A stretch of DNA of 64,000 nucleotides, from NCBI GenBank assembly GCA_902363335.1, contig CABIZV010000005.1, forward strand, positions 248,001-312,000. Direction: 5' to 3'. The notes beneath the pieces were generated by a model. The model saw only the letters and a list, made by a program, of their open reading frames with translations. It was not told the origin of the DNA and searched no databases. Position numbers and translations under genes: made by a program. Positions 35,546 to 44,031 of the stretch are shown here, one piece after another; the first letter of the stretch is position 1, and each line of letters opens with the position of its first letter. This DNA is from Enterobacteriaceae bacterium. Lineage in GTDB: Bacteria > Pseudomonadota > Gammaproteobacteria > Enterobacterales > Enterobacteriaceae.

Positions 35546-35714
35546 CGGTTTGAAATTCAGACCTTATGAAAGCAGTTTTAGTAAAGCAGTCCTCAGTTCA
35601 AGCGTTATCCATCGATACCCTTATTCATGAGTCCTCTTCTAAGTGCCAAATAAGTCACTCGAAATACAGGCCATCATCGTCACCTTGAGTGACTCATTAA
35701 TTAAGGAATTATCT
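35546..35714 (+). promoter_or_regulatory. Cold-shock gene 5' leader with cold box
   Basis: CGGTTTGAAATTCAGACC (35546-35563) matches the cold-box start of E. coli cspA-type mRNA leaders at most positions. The following roughly 150 bases keep the leader's general layout, with a TAAAGCAGT-like segment, CGTTATC and CGATACCC. Such leaders fold into a temperature-sensing structure that governs mRNA stability and translation. TTAAGGAATTATCT precedes the ATG. Confidence 0.75.
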
Positions 35715-35927
35715 ATGTCTAATAAAATGACTGGTTTAGTAAAATGGTTTAACGCAGATAAAGGTTTTGGTTTCATTACTCCTGACGACGGCAGCAAAGA
35801 TGTATTCGTACATTTCTCTGCAATCCAGAGTGACAACTTCAAAACGCTTGATGAAGGTCAGAAAGTCTCCTTCACCATTGAAAGCGGCGCTAAAGGCCCA
35901 GCAGCGGGTAACGTTTCTCCGCTGTAA
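35715..35927 (+). CDS. CspA-family cold-shock protein
   Basis: A 70-residue single cold-shock domain, an RNA-binding chaperone. RNP1 is KGFGFITP and RNP2 DVFVHFSAI; both are intact, as are the aromatic residues of NADKGFGF. The protein is closer to E. coli CspA in its core and C-terminus (ESGAKGPAAGNV), with a CspG/CspB-like N-terminus (MSNKMTGLVKWF). The frame is open to 35643, but ATG 35715 is the family start and follows AAGGAA. The long leader and downstream zinc-ribbon gene place it in the cold-inducible cspA/B/G group. Which paralogue it is cannot be settled here. Confidence 0.93.
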   Translation: MSNKMTGLVKWFNADKGFGFITPDDGSKDVFVHFSAIQSDNFKTLDEGQKVSFTIESGAKGPAAGNVSPL

Positions 35928-36007
35928 GTCGCGCCCATTATCAGTAATGTTTACAAAAGCGATGATGGCTGTAGCCTGAGCAGATAAGTGTTACTGATAA
36001 TAAAATT

Positions 36008-36031
36008 AACCCGCCATGTGCGGGTTTTTTT
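36008..36031 (+). terminator. Terminator after the csp gene
   Basis: AACCCGC (36008-36014) pairs with GCGGGTT (36020-36026), followed by a run of T to 36031. It sits about 80 bases after the csp stop. Confidence 0.9.
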
Positions 36032-36121
36032 ATTACATTTATCTCAGTTTACGGTGAATAAAAGTGAGCAATAACCTAATTAAACGTGTATGGTGACATT
36101 CCCTTAAATCAGGAGATGCCT

Positions 36122-36286
36122 ATGTCTGAACGTAAAAACGCACACACCCGCCGCAATTACCTAGTTAAATGCCCATGCCCTAACTGTTCAAAAGATTCTG
36201 AACATAGCTTTAGCCGCGTCCAAAAAGGGGCTCAACTTGTCTGCCCTTATTGCAGTTCTTTATTCAAATCAACACAGCGATCCTAG
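36122..36286 (+). CDS. Small zinc-ribbon protein next to csp (YmcF/YnfQ-like)
   Basis: A 54-residue basic protein with two CxxC knuckles, CPCPNC near residues 17-22 and CPYC near 41-44, typical of a zinc ribbon. It begins MSERKNAHTRRNYLVKC. AGGAG at 36111-36115 is six bases before ATG 36122; an in-frame ATG at 36116 abuts that site and is less likely. E. coli encodes similar small proteins (YmcF, YnfQ) beside its cold-inducible csp genes, so this is probably their relative. Function is unknown; an RNA- or protein-binding role during cold shock is inference. Confidence 0.75.
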   Translation: MSERKNAHTRRNYLVKCPCPNCSKDSEHSFSRVQKGAQLVCPYCSSLFKSTQRS

Positions 36287-36369
36287 CAATCTCGCATTTG
36301 CCAGATGATCAGGCTAATTTTCAAAACCGACTCATTTGGCAATAAATTTCGACTGATGCAAATTCATCT

Positions 36370-36645
36370 CAGTCACGCACATGATGATTTGAACGACAGC
36401 TTTATGGCAAAGGCCTTATCACTCCATCAGACGGTCGAAAAGACGTTCTGCTCCACATTTTAGCTTTCAATACCAGTGAATCAGAATCACTCCTCCCTGG
36501 GATCCGTGTCGAAATTTTTCGTATCAACAGCGTTAGCGGCCCGATGGCCGAAAATATATATCGCCTGATTTCCGGATGTTGGAGACGATATTATGGCTTA
36601 CGCTCCGGAAAATTAATATTTCCCGTGATAACACGTCAGCTATAA
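36370..36645 (+). pseudogene. Decayed cspH/cspF-like cold-shock gene
   Basis: One frame reads FERQLYGKGLITPSDGRKD (from 36388) then VLLH, later IRVEIFRIN, GPMAENIY, matching the divergent E. coli CspF/CspH pattern (GKGLITPSDGR, RVEFCRINGLRGPSAANVY) over nearly the whole cold-shock domain. There is no start: codons just upstream read SRT followed by two stops (36382-36387), as if the MSRKMTGIVKT segment had suffered a deletion. The normal stop after NVYLS is lost, with reading continuing to TAA 36643-36645. It is therefore a relic rather than a working gene. It lies downstream of the intact csp and zinc-ribbon genes. Confidence 0.75.
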
Positions 36646-36725
36646 ACGCAAAATCCGCCGGTAGGTATCCATCGACGGAATTTTTAAACGCATTTTTGCC
36701 TCGCATGGTGAAATTTTGCAGTCGT

Positions 36726-37721
36726 TTATCGCACCGCGTGCAGCGTACTTTCCCCTCTACCGCTGGCTTTATTGAGCACCTGCTCAATCACCGAGGCCAG
36801 CTCGTTAATCTCAAATTTCGCCACATAGCCGTCGGCATTCACCTTGCGGATATGATCCTCGTTCGCATTGCCCGACAGCGACGAGTGGATCACCACCGGA
36901 ATATTTTTCAGACGGGGATCGGTCTTGATCTTGCGGGTGAGGGTGAAGCCGTCCATCTCCGGCATCTCAAGGTCGGTTAACACTAGCGCGATTTTATCGC
37001 TTACCGGAACGCCCTCTTTTGCCGCTTCCTGTGCCAGCAGCTCAATCTTTTCCCAGGCCTCTTTACCGGTGATGTGCAGCAGGGCAGGGATATTCATCGC
37101 CTTCAGCCCTTTTTCGAGCATGGCGCGCGCGACCTTGGAATCTTCTGCCACAATCGCCGTCGCCCCAGGTTTAATATTGAACTGGCGCGGACTCAGTTCC
37201 TTGGCGTGCAGGTCGTGATTGGCGGGGGTGATGTCATACAAGATTTGCTCAACGTCGATAACCATCGCCAGATTGTTACTCTCCTGATGATCGTCAAGGC
37301 AGGCAATGCTGGTAATGTACTTGCCGTTTACCGCTTTCTCGGCGGTATGGATTTGCGTCCAATCGAGACGAGTGATGTTTTCTACCGACTCCACGGCAAA
37401 TGCCTGAACGCTGCGCGCGTACTCGGTAATCAGCAGAATATTAAGCCCGTTGGTCGGTTTACAACCGGCGACGGCGGCGAGATCGATAACCGGGATAATC
37501 TGGTCGCGAATGTTCACCATCCCCATCAGCGGCGGCTTAATACCGGCCGGACGAGTGAAGCTCGGCATCGGCACAATTTCCCGTAGCTTAAAGACGTTAA
37601 TGCCGTACAGCTCGGAAGCCTCGCTCTGTGACGCTGCGCCCAGCCGGAACAGCAGCAGTTCGAAACGGTTGGACAGCGTCAGGTTAGCCCTGTCATCAAT
37701 CTCTTTCTGGAAGTTATCCAT
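36726..37721 (-). CDS. cheV: Chemotaxis coupling protein CheV
   Basis: A 331-residue protein with an N-terminal CheW-like coupling domain (about 18-165: FRLGAASQSEASELYGINVFKLREIV, then GMVNIRDQIIPVIDL; split motifs) and a C-terminal response-regulator receiver (about 190-320). The phosphoacceptor Asp is in ALVLTDLEMPEMDGF, with acidic AEDSK and a conserved Lys in YVAKFEIN. CheV links chemoreceptors to CheA and may buffer phosphate for adaptation. The start is ATG 37721 (MDNFQKEID), five bases after GAGG; a longer frame to 37781 lacks support. No other che gene is nearby. Salmonella carries a cheV gene next to elaC as here, while E. coli K-12 lacks one. Confidence 0.93.
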   Translation of the reverse strand: MDNFQKEIDDRANLTLSNRFELLLFRLGAASQSEASELYGINVFKLREIVPMPSFTRPAGIKPPLMGMVNIRDQIIPVIDLAAVAGCKPTNGLNILLITEYARSVQAFAVESVENITRLDWTQIHTAEKAVNGKYITSIACLDDHQESNNLAMVIDVEQILYDITPANHDLHAKELSPRQFNIKPGATAIVAEDSKVARAMLEKGLKAMNIPALLHITGKEAWEKIELLAQEAAKEGVPVSDKIALVLTDLEMPEMDGFTLTRKIKTDPRLKNIPVVIHSSLSGNANEDHIRKVNADGYVAKFEINELASVIEQVLNKASGRGESTLHAVR

Positions 37722-37785
37722 GGTGCCCTCAGCGTGATAAAGCGAAATCGCATTAGCTGAGTTATCGGCACCAAAGGGCAAAACG

Positions 37786-38706
37786 TTATGGCAACGTAAA
37801 GGTAGAAAAATCCTCAGCCAGTTCGCACGCCGGGAACACGCTTTGGCATTCGGCCAGCAGCCGACGACAGCCCTCGGCGTCGTAGCGCGAGCTAACGTGG
37901 GTGATAATCAACCGCTTCACGTTAGCCGCCAGCGCCAGCTGCGCGGTTTGCTCGCTCGAAGAGTGACCGCGGCTGTTGGCCTTCTCTGCCATCGCCGCCT
38001 CCAGTGTCGCTTCATGGACCATCAGGTCGACATCCCGAGCCAGCTCAAGCGCCGCTTCGCAAGGCGCGGTATCGCCAAAAATGGCTATTTTTTTGCCGGG
38101 CGTGGCCGGGGCCAGAAAATCGGCGCCGTTCACCGTGCGACCATCGGCAAGCGTAATGGTCTCACCGGCCTTAAGGCGCTGGAACAGCGGGCCGAACGGC
38201 ACGCCCGCCGCAATTAACCGTTTGGCATCCAGCGCGCCGGGCTTGTCATGTTCTTCGACACGAAAACCGTAGCACTCTACCGGGTGCTCTAAGGGATAAG
38301 CGCTAACCTGACGTAGGCCGTCATCGAGAATTTTACCCGCGCTGATGTCGACAATCTCCAGCGGGAAGTCTGTCCAGGAGCCGCTCAAGCGCAGGCTGGT
38401 CTCCACATACTCTTTAATCCCCTTTGGCCCGTAGATTGTCAGCGGCTGCATATTGCCCGCCATTGACCGGCTACAGATTAGCCCCGGCAGGCCGAACAGA
38501 TGGTCGCCATGCAGATGGCTAATGAAAATGCGCTCGATTTTTCCCGGATGAAACGCGGTGCGCAGCAGCTGGTGCTGCGTCCCTTCGCCGCAGTCGAAAA
38601 GCCACAACCCCGGCTGCGTTGGGTGTTGCAGTTGCAACAACATTGCTGTTACGTTGCGGGTTCGGGTTGGCACGCCCGCTGATGTGCCTAAAAACGTCAA
38701 TTGCAT
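37786..38706 (-). CDS. rbn: Ribonuclease BN / RNase Z (ElaC)
   Basis: A 306-residue metallo-beta-lactamase-fold nuclease, one residue longer than the E. coli enzyme. It trims tRNA 3' ends and can cut RNA endonucleolytically. The zinc motif is SHLHGDHLFGLPGL with further ligands in FGDTAPC (Asp) and THVSSRY (His), and the flexible exosite arm region follows about residue 150. The start ATG 38706 gives MQLTFLGTSAGVPTRTRN; the longer frame to 38853 runs into elaA. It is divergent from elaA with 43 bases between starts. Confidence 0.95.
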   Translation of the reverse strand: MQLTFLGTSAGVPTRTRNVTAMLLQLQHPTQPGLWLFDCGEGTQHQLLRTAFHPGKIERIFISHLHGDHLFGLPGLICSRSMAGNMQPLTIYGPKGIKEYVETSLRLSGSWTDFPLEIVDISAGKILDDGLRQVSAYPLEHPVECYGFRVEEHDKPGALDAKRLIAAGVPFGPLFQRLKAGETITLADGRTVNGADFLAPATPGKKIAIFGDTAPCEAALELARDVDLMVHEATLEAAMAEKANSRGHSSSEQTAQLALAANVKRLIITHVSSRYDAEGCRRLLAECQSVFPACELAEDFSTFTLP

Positions 38707-38749
38707 AGTGCCGCGCCCTCTGGCGGTAAAAAGGTCTAAGGAGCCTACC

Positions 38750-39211
38750 ATGATTCGCTGGCAAGATTTGCACCATTCTGAACTCACCGTCCCGGCGCTA
38801 TACGCACTGCTGAAATTACGCAGCGAAGTGTTTGTGGTCGAGCAGGCCTGCATTTACCTGGATATCGACGGTGACGATCTGGTTGGCGAAAACCGCCATC
38901 TTCTTGGCTGGAAAGGCGACGAGCTTGTGGCCTACGCCCGTATTCTGGTCAGCGAGGCGTCGTTTGAACCGGTGACGATTGGCCGGGTGATTGTCAGCCC
39001 TGCGGTACGCGGCGAACGTCTGGGGTATCAGCTGATGGAACGGGCGCTCGATAGCTGCCAGCAGCGCTGGCCCGACCGCGCTATCTATCTTGGCGCCCAG
39101 GCGCATCTTCGCGACTTCTATGCCCATTTCGGTTTTATCACCGTGACCGACGTCTACGATGAAGACGGCATCCCGCACATCGGCATGGCGCGCGAGATTC
39201 AGCCCGCTTAA
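38750..39211 (+). CDS. elaA: GNAT family acetyltransferase ElaA
   Basis: A 153-residue GNAT-fold protein, the same length as E. coli ElaA. The acetyl-CoA pyrophosphate loop appears as VSPAVRGERLGYQLM (about 81-95), and motif B as YLGAQAHLRDFYAHFGF. The start ATG 38750 follows CTAAGGAGCCTACC. The substrate is not known. In E. coli elaB normally follows, but here the next gene is menF. No motif suggests a protein rather than small-molecule substrate. Confidence 0.93.
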   Translation: MIRWQDLHHSELTVPALYALLKLRSEVFVVEQACIYLDIDGDDLVGENRHLLGWKGDELVAYARILVSEASFEPVTIGRVIVSPAVRGERLGYQLMERALDSCQQRWPDRAIYLGAQAHLRDFYAHFGFITVTDVYDEDGIPHIGMAREIQPA

Positions 39212-39358
39212 GCCACAATCCCGTCTATAGTAAAAGGCAAAGCGCATTGTTTTTCAGTGCGATATTGCCTTACGGTCCTTTCGCTCCCTAATCGTGGGTA
39301 CTGCTTTTTACCCTTAGTACCCCGTATACTATGTGGCTTTTATGATAGGGAGGTTCGC

Positions 39359-40651
39359 GTGCAGTCCATTTTAACGGCATTGCAAAGCCTGTCGGAGCAT
39401 CTGGCCGACGATTTTCCCGCGTTGCCCGGCACGCGAATCATTGAAGTCACCTTCCCCTTAAATGACGCTTTTGATCCGTTGGCCTGGCTTGGCGGGCAGA
39501 CGATATGGCCGCAGTTTTACTGGCAGCAGCGCAACGGACATGAAGAGATCGCCGCGCTTGGCGCAGTCGTGACTTTTTCATCGCTGGCGCAGGCCAACGA
39601 CTTCCTGGCGACGCAGGAACGTGACGATATACGTATCTGCGGTGTGAATGCTTTTGAACCTCAGCGGGGCGTGCTGTTCTTACCGCGCCTGGCGTGGCGG
39701 CGCGAAGCGGGGCGGGCGGTTTTTCGGCTCAATTTGTGGAGCGACAGCTCGCTGCACGCTGATGCCCAGCGCGCGCGCGAATGTCTGGCAGCACTCTCAG
39801 TGCATCATGCCGCAACGGAATTGACGTTACGCCAGAACCGAGAAGTTCATCACCCGGACAAACCGGGCTGGTGCCACTCTATTGCTCAGGCGACGCAGGC
39901 GATTCGCGACGGTGAGTTTACGAAAGTGGTGCTGGCGCGGGCGACGGATCTCACCTTTAGCGCCGCGCCCGATGCCGGTGCGCTGATGGCTGCCAGTCGC
40001 CGGGTGAATTTCTCTTGCTATCATTTCTTTATGGCCTTTGACGCGAAGCGAACGTTCCTGGGCTCTTCACCAGAGCGCTTATGGCGTCGACGCGGCACCA
40101 TGCTTGATACTGAAGCGCTGGCGGGAACCGTGGCCGCGCATGATGATGACCTGAAGGCGAAGCTGCTGGGTGACTGGCTGATGCGCGATGATAAAAATCA
40201 GCGGGAAAACAGCCTGGTGGTGGAAGATATTTGCCATCGTCTACAGGGCATCGTGCAGACGATGGATGTTTTACCCGCTGAAATTGTCCGACTGCGCAAA
40301 GTGCAGCATTTACGTCGCCGCATTCAGGCCGAGCTGGACCTGCCGGATGACACCCGCTGCTTGCTGCAATTGCAGCCGACCGCTGCGGTGGCGGGGTTGC
40401 CTCGCGCGTCGGCGCTGGCGTTTATTAACCGCGTTGAACCGTTTAATCGCGAGTGGTATGCCGGGTCGGCCGGATACCTTTCCCGGCGAGAGAGCGAATT
40501 TTGCGTAACGCTGCGTTCCGCGCAGGTAGAAGGCCACACCCTGCGGCTGTATGCGGGCGCAGGGATTGTTGAAGGCTCAGACCCCGAACAAGAATGGCAG
40601 GAAATCGAAAACAAAGCGGCGGGGCTGCGTTCATTACTGTTCTCTGAATAG
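39359..40651 (+). CDS. menF: Isochorismate synthase MenF
   Basis: A 430-residue chorismate-binding enzyme that converts chorismate to isochorismate, the first committed step to menaquinone. It matches E. coli MenF (431). Catalytic motifs are KVVLARATDLTF, FLGSSPERLWRRR, DTEALAGTV, NQRENSLVVEDI, VQHLRRRI, LQPTAAVAGLPR and GSAGYLSRRESEF, then YAGAGIVEGSDPEQEW. The start is GTG 39359, five bases after GGGAGG; the open frame to 39257 crosses a TATACT sequence at 39325-39330 that may be the minus-10 of its own promoter. First of six men genes. Confidence 0.95.
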   Translation: MQSILTALQSLSEHLADDFPALPGTRIIEVTFPLNDAFDPLAWLGGQTIWPQFYWQQRNGHEEIAALGAVVTFSSLAQANDFLATQERDDIRICGVNAFEPQRGVLFLPRLAWRREAGRAVFRLNLWSDSSLHADAQRARECLAALSVHHAATELTLRQNREVHHPDKPGWCHSIAQATQAIRDGEFTKVVLARATDLTFSAAPDAGALMAASRRVNFSCYHFFMAFDAKRTFLGSSPERLWRRRGTMLDTEALAGTVAAHDDDLKAKLLGDWLMRDDKNQRENSLVVEDICHRLQGIVQTMDVLPAEIVRLRKVQHLRRRIQAELDLPDDTRCLLQLQPTAAVAGLPRASALAFINRVEPFNREWYAGSAGYLSRRESEFCVTLRSAQVEGHTLRLYAGAGIVEGSDPEQEWQEIENKAAGLRSLLFSE

Positions 40652-40730
40652 AACATTATCGATTCATATCAAAATTCTACTATGTCGTAGTATTTATACT
40701 GAGTCGCAATACTTGATACCGGACAATTTC

Positions 40731-42401
40731 ATGTCAGTAAGCGCATTTAACCGACGCTGGGCGGCGGTGATCCTTGAAGCATTAACCCGTCACGGCGTGC
40801 GGCACATCTGCATTGCGCCGGGGTCACGTTCGACGCCGCTCACCCTGGCGGCAGCGGAAAATCGCACCTTTATTCACCACACGCATTTTGACGAGCGTGG
40901 GCTTGGGCATCTGGCCCTGGGGCTGGCAAAAGCCAGCCAGCAGCCGGTGGCGGTGATTGTGACGTCCGGTACTGCCGTCGCAAACCTTTATCCTGCGCTG
41001 ATTGAAGCAGGCCTGACCGGTGAGAAAATTATTCTCCTGACCGCCGACCGCCCGCCTGAGCTGATTGACTGCGGCGCGAATCAGGCGATTCGTCAGCCGG
41101 GCATGTTTGCCTCGCATCCTTCTCATACCGTTTCCTTACCGCGTCCAAGCCAGGATATTCCCGCGCGTTGGCTGGTATCGGTGGTTGATGATGCGCTCGG
41201 TTCGCTCCACGCGGGCGGCGTTCACATCAACTGCCCATTTGCCGAACCGCTTTATGGCGACATGGACGAAACCGGCCTCGGCTGGCAGCAGGCGCTAGGC
41301 AACTGGTGGCAGAGCGACAAACCCTGGCTGCGCGAATCGTTGCATCAGGAAAGCGCCGCGCAGCGCGATTGGTTTTTCTGGCGGCAGAAGCGCGGGGTGA
41401 TTGTCGCCGGGCGGATGAGCGCGGAAGAGGGCAAGCTGGTTGCCGAATGGGCAAAAACGCTCGGCTGGCCGCTGATTGGCGACGTGCTGTCGCAAACCGG
41501 GCAGCCGCTGCCGTGCGCGGATCTTTGGCTTGCCAACCCGGCGGCGACCGCTGAGCTTGAGCAGGCGCAGATCGTGGTGCAGCTCGGCAGCAGCTTAACC
41601 GGCAAACGGGTACTGCAATGGCAGTTGGCCTGCGAGCCTGACGAATACTGGCTAGTCGATAATCTCACAGGTCGCCTTGACCCGGCGCATCATCGCGGGC
41701 GTCGTCTGGTCTGCGACATTGACCGTTGGCTGGAACAGCATCCGGCTGAAAAGCGCACCCCGTGGGCAACCGCGATCCCGGCCCTTTCCGAGCAGGCCTG
41801 GCAGCGGGTGGCTTCGCAAAGCGAACAGTTTGGCGAGGCGCAGCTTGCGCACCGCATTCGCCGCTATTTGCCGGAACAAGGTCAGCTTTTTGTCGGTAAC
41901 AGCCTGGTGGTGCGCTTAATTGACGCCTTGGGACAGCTTCCGGCGGGCTATCCGGTGTACAGCAATCGCGGGGCCAGCGGTATTGACGGGTTGATTTCAA
42001 CGGCTGCAGGGGTACAGCGCGGCCGCGCCCGGCCGACGCTTGCTATCGTCGGCGACCTCTCCGCGCTGTATGACCTTAATGCGCTGGCGCTGCTGCGTCA
42101 GGTTTCTGCCCCGCTGGTGCTTATCGTGGTCAACAACAACGGCGGACAGATTTTCTCCTTGCTGCCAACGCCGGTGGAAGAGCGCGAACGCTTCTACGCG
42201 ATGCCGCAAAATGTTCATTTTGAACATGCGGCGAAAATGTTTGGTCTGCACTATCAGCAACCGCAGGACTGGCTAGCGCTGGAGTCTGCGCTGGACGCGG
42301 CCTGGCGCACGCCTGCTACGACGGTTATCGAGCTGGTGGTCAACGACACCGACGGCGCGCAAACGCTGCAACATTTGCTGGCGCAGGTCAGCCAGCTATG
42401 A
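40731..42401 (+). CDS. menD: SEPHCHC synthase MenD
   Basis: A 556-residue thiamine-diphosphate enzyme joining 2-oxoglutarate-derived succinic semialdehyde to isochorismate, the same length as E. coli MenD. N-terminal IAPGSRSTPLTLAAAE, the catalytic Glu region THFDERGLGHLALGLAKAS, and the C-terminal ThDP/Mg motif GDLSALYDLNALALL followed about 27 residues on by VVNNNGGQIF are all intact. The start ATG 40731 is the family start; the open frame upstream overlaps menF. Overlaps menH by four bases. Confidence 0.96.
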   Translation: MSVSAFNRRWAAVILEALTRHGVRHICIAPGSRSTPLTLAAAENRTFIHHTHFDERGLGHLALGLAKASQQPVAVIVTSGTAVANLYPALIEAGLTGEKIILLTADRPPELIDCGANQAIRQPGMFASHPSHTVSLPRPSQDIPARWLVSVVDDALGSLHAGGVHINCPFAEPLYGDMDETGLGWQQALGNWWQSDKPWLRESLHQESAAQRDWFFWRQKRGVIVAGRMSAEEGKLVAEWAKTLGWPLIGDVLSQTGQPLPCADLWLANPAATAELEQAQIVVQLGSSLTGKRVLQWQLACEPDEYWLVDNLTGRLDPAHHRGRRLVCDIDRWLEQHPAEKRTPWATAIPALSEQAWQRVASQSEQFGEAQLAHRIRRYLPEQGQLFVGNSLVVRLIDALGQLPAGYPVYSNRGASGIDGLISTAAGVQRGRARPTLAIVGDLSALYDLNALALLRQVSAPLVLIVVNNNGGQIFSLLPTPVEERERFYAMPQNVHFEHAAKMFGLHYQQPQDWLALESALDAAWRTPATTVIELVVNDTDGAQTLQHLLAQVSQL

Positions 42402-43159
42402 TCCTGCATGCCGTCGCCGAACGGGGTGACCCAAAGCAGCCGTGGCTCATTTTTCTGCACGGTTTTTCCGGCGACCATCGTGAATGGCAGCCGGTCGGAG
42501 AACGGTTCCCGCAGGCTAACCGGCTGTATGTCGATCTGCCGGGCCACGGCGGCTCGGCTGGCGTGCGGGTGGCGAATTTCGCCGCCATGGCCGATATTCT
42601 TAAGGCCACTCTTCTTAGTTACAACATACTTAACTACTGGCTGGTGGGATACTCGCTGGGCGGACGGATTGCCATGCACTACGCTTGCTGCTCGCGGGCA
42701 GAAGGCCTGGCAGGCGTGATTGTCGAAGGCGGCCACCCGGGGCTGATGTATGCCGAAGAGCGTGAACAGCGGCTGCGTAACGACCAGCAATGGGCGCAGC
42801 GCTTTGCCGAACAACCGCTGGCCGAAGTGTTCCACGCCTGGTATCAACAGCCGGTATTTGCCAGCCTGACGGCGGCCCAGCGTGATGAGCTGGTGTCACT
42901 TCGCCAGCACAACAATGGCCGTGCGCTGGCAGCGATGCTGCTGGCAACCTCGCTGGCAGTGCAGGACGATTTGCGTTCTGCGCTGCGCCAGCGAACTTTC
43001 TCTTTCCACTATCTCTGCGGCGAGCGCGACCTCAAGTTTCGAGCTATCGCCGAGGAACTCTCGCTGACTTGCTGCATTATTCATGATGCCGGGCACAACG
43101 CGCACCGGGAAAACCCGGCGGGCGTTGCCGACTGCCTGGCGCAGATTCTGCCTCTCTGA
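42398..43159 (+). CDS. menH: SHCHC synthase MenH
   Basis: A 253-residue alpha/beta-hydrolase that eliminates pyruvate from SEPHCHC. The nucleophile Ser is in GYSLGGRIA (about 86), the oxyanion segment is HGFSGDHREW, and the terminal His is in DAGHNAHRENP. It is coupled to menD by an ATGA overlap, with 14 bases to menB. Length agrees with E. coli (252). Confidence 0.95.
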   Translation: MILHAVAERGDPKQPWLIFLHGFSGDHREWQPVGERFPQANRLYVDLPGHGGSAGVRVANFAAMADILKATLLSYNILNYWLVGYSLGGRIAMHYACCSRAEGLAGVIVEGGHPGLMYAEEREQRLRNDQQWAQRFAEQPLAEVFHAWYQQPVFASLTAAQRDELVSLRQHNNGRALAAMLLATSLAVQDDLRSALRQRTFSFHYLCGERDLKFRAIAEELSLTCCIIHDAGHNAHRENPAGVADCLAQILPL

Positions 43160-43173
43160 CAATAGGACACGTT

Positions 43174-44031
43174 ATGATTTATCCTGATGAAGCTATGCTG
43201 TACGCCCCTGCCGAGTGGCACGATTGTTCTGAAGGTTTTACCGATATTCTTTATGAAAAATCGGCTGATGGTATCGCCAAAATTACCATTAACCGTCCGC
43301 AGGTGCGCAACGCGTTCCGTCCGCTGACGGTCAAAGAGATGATCCAGGCCATGAGCGATGCGCGCTATGACGACAATGTCGGCGTGATCATCTTAACCGG
43401 CGCTGGCGACAAAGCATTCTGCGCCGGTGGCGATCAGAAAGTCCGCGGTGACTACGGCGGATACCAGGACGACAGCGGCGTTCATCACCTGAACGTGCTG
43501 GACTTCCAGCGCCAGATCCGCACTTGTCCAAAACCGGTTGTTGCGATGGTGGCGGGCTTCTCCATCGGCGGCGGCCACGTGCTGCACATGATGTGCGACC
43601 TGACCATCGCGGCAGATAACGCCATCTTTGGCCAGACCGGCCCGAAAGTGGGCTCATTTGACGGCGGTTGGGGCGCATCTTATATGGCGCGCATCGTCGG
43701 TCAGAAAAAAGCGCGTGAAATCTGGTTCCTGTGCCGTCAGTACGACGCGAAAGCCGCGCTGGATATGGGCCTCGTTAACACCGTGGTTCCGCTGGCCGAT
43801 CTTGAAAAAGAGACCGTACGCTGGTGTCGTGAAATGCTGCAAAACAGCCCAATGGCCCTGCGTTGCCTGAAAGCGGCGCTGAACGCTGACTGTGATGGTC
43901 AGGCGGGTCTGCAGGAGCTTGCGGGTAACGCCACCATGCTGTTCTACATGACCGAAGAAGGTCAGGAAGGGCGCAACGCGTTTAACCAGAAGCGTCAGCC
44001 TGACTTCAGCAAATTCAAACGGAATCCGTAA
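43174..44031 (+). CDS. menB: 1,4-dihydroxy-2-naphthoyl-CoA synthase MenB
   Basis: A 285-residue crotonase-fold enzyme that closes the naphthoquinone ring from O-succinylbenzoyl-CoA, the same length as E. coli. Visible are the CoA/oxyanion segment GAGDKAFCAGGDQKVRGDYGG, FSIGGGHVLHMMCDL, and GPKVGSFDGGWGASYMAR, the bicarbonate-dependent class signature. It shares TAATG with menC, so the two are translationally coupled. Confidence 0.97.
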   Translation: MIYPDEAMLYAPAEWHDCSEGFTDILYEKSADGIAKITINRPQVRNAFRPLTVKEMIQAMSDARYDDNVGVIILTGAGDKAFCAGGDQKVRGDYGGYQDDSGVHHLNVLDFQRQIRTCPKPVVAMVAGFSIGGGHVLHMMCDLTIAADNAIFGQTGPKVGSFDGGWGASYMARIVGQKKAREIWFLCRQYDAKAALDMGLVNTVVPLADLEKETVRWCREMLQNSPMALRCLKAALNADCDGQAGLQELAGNATMLFYMTEEGQEGRNAFNQKRQPDFSKFKRNP

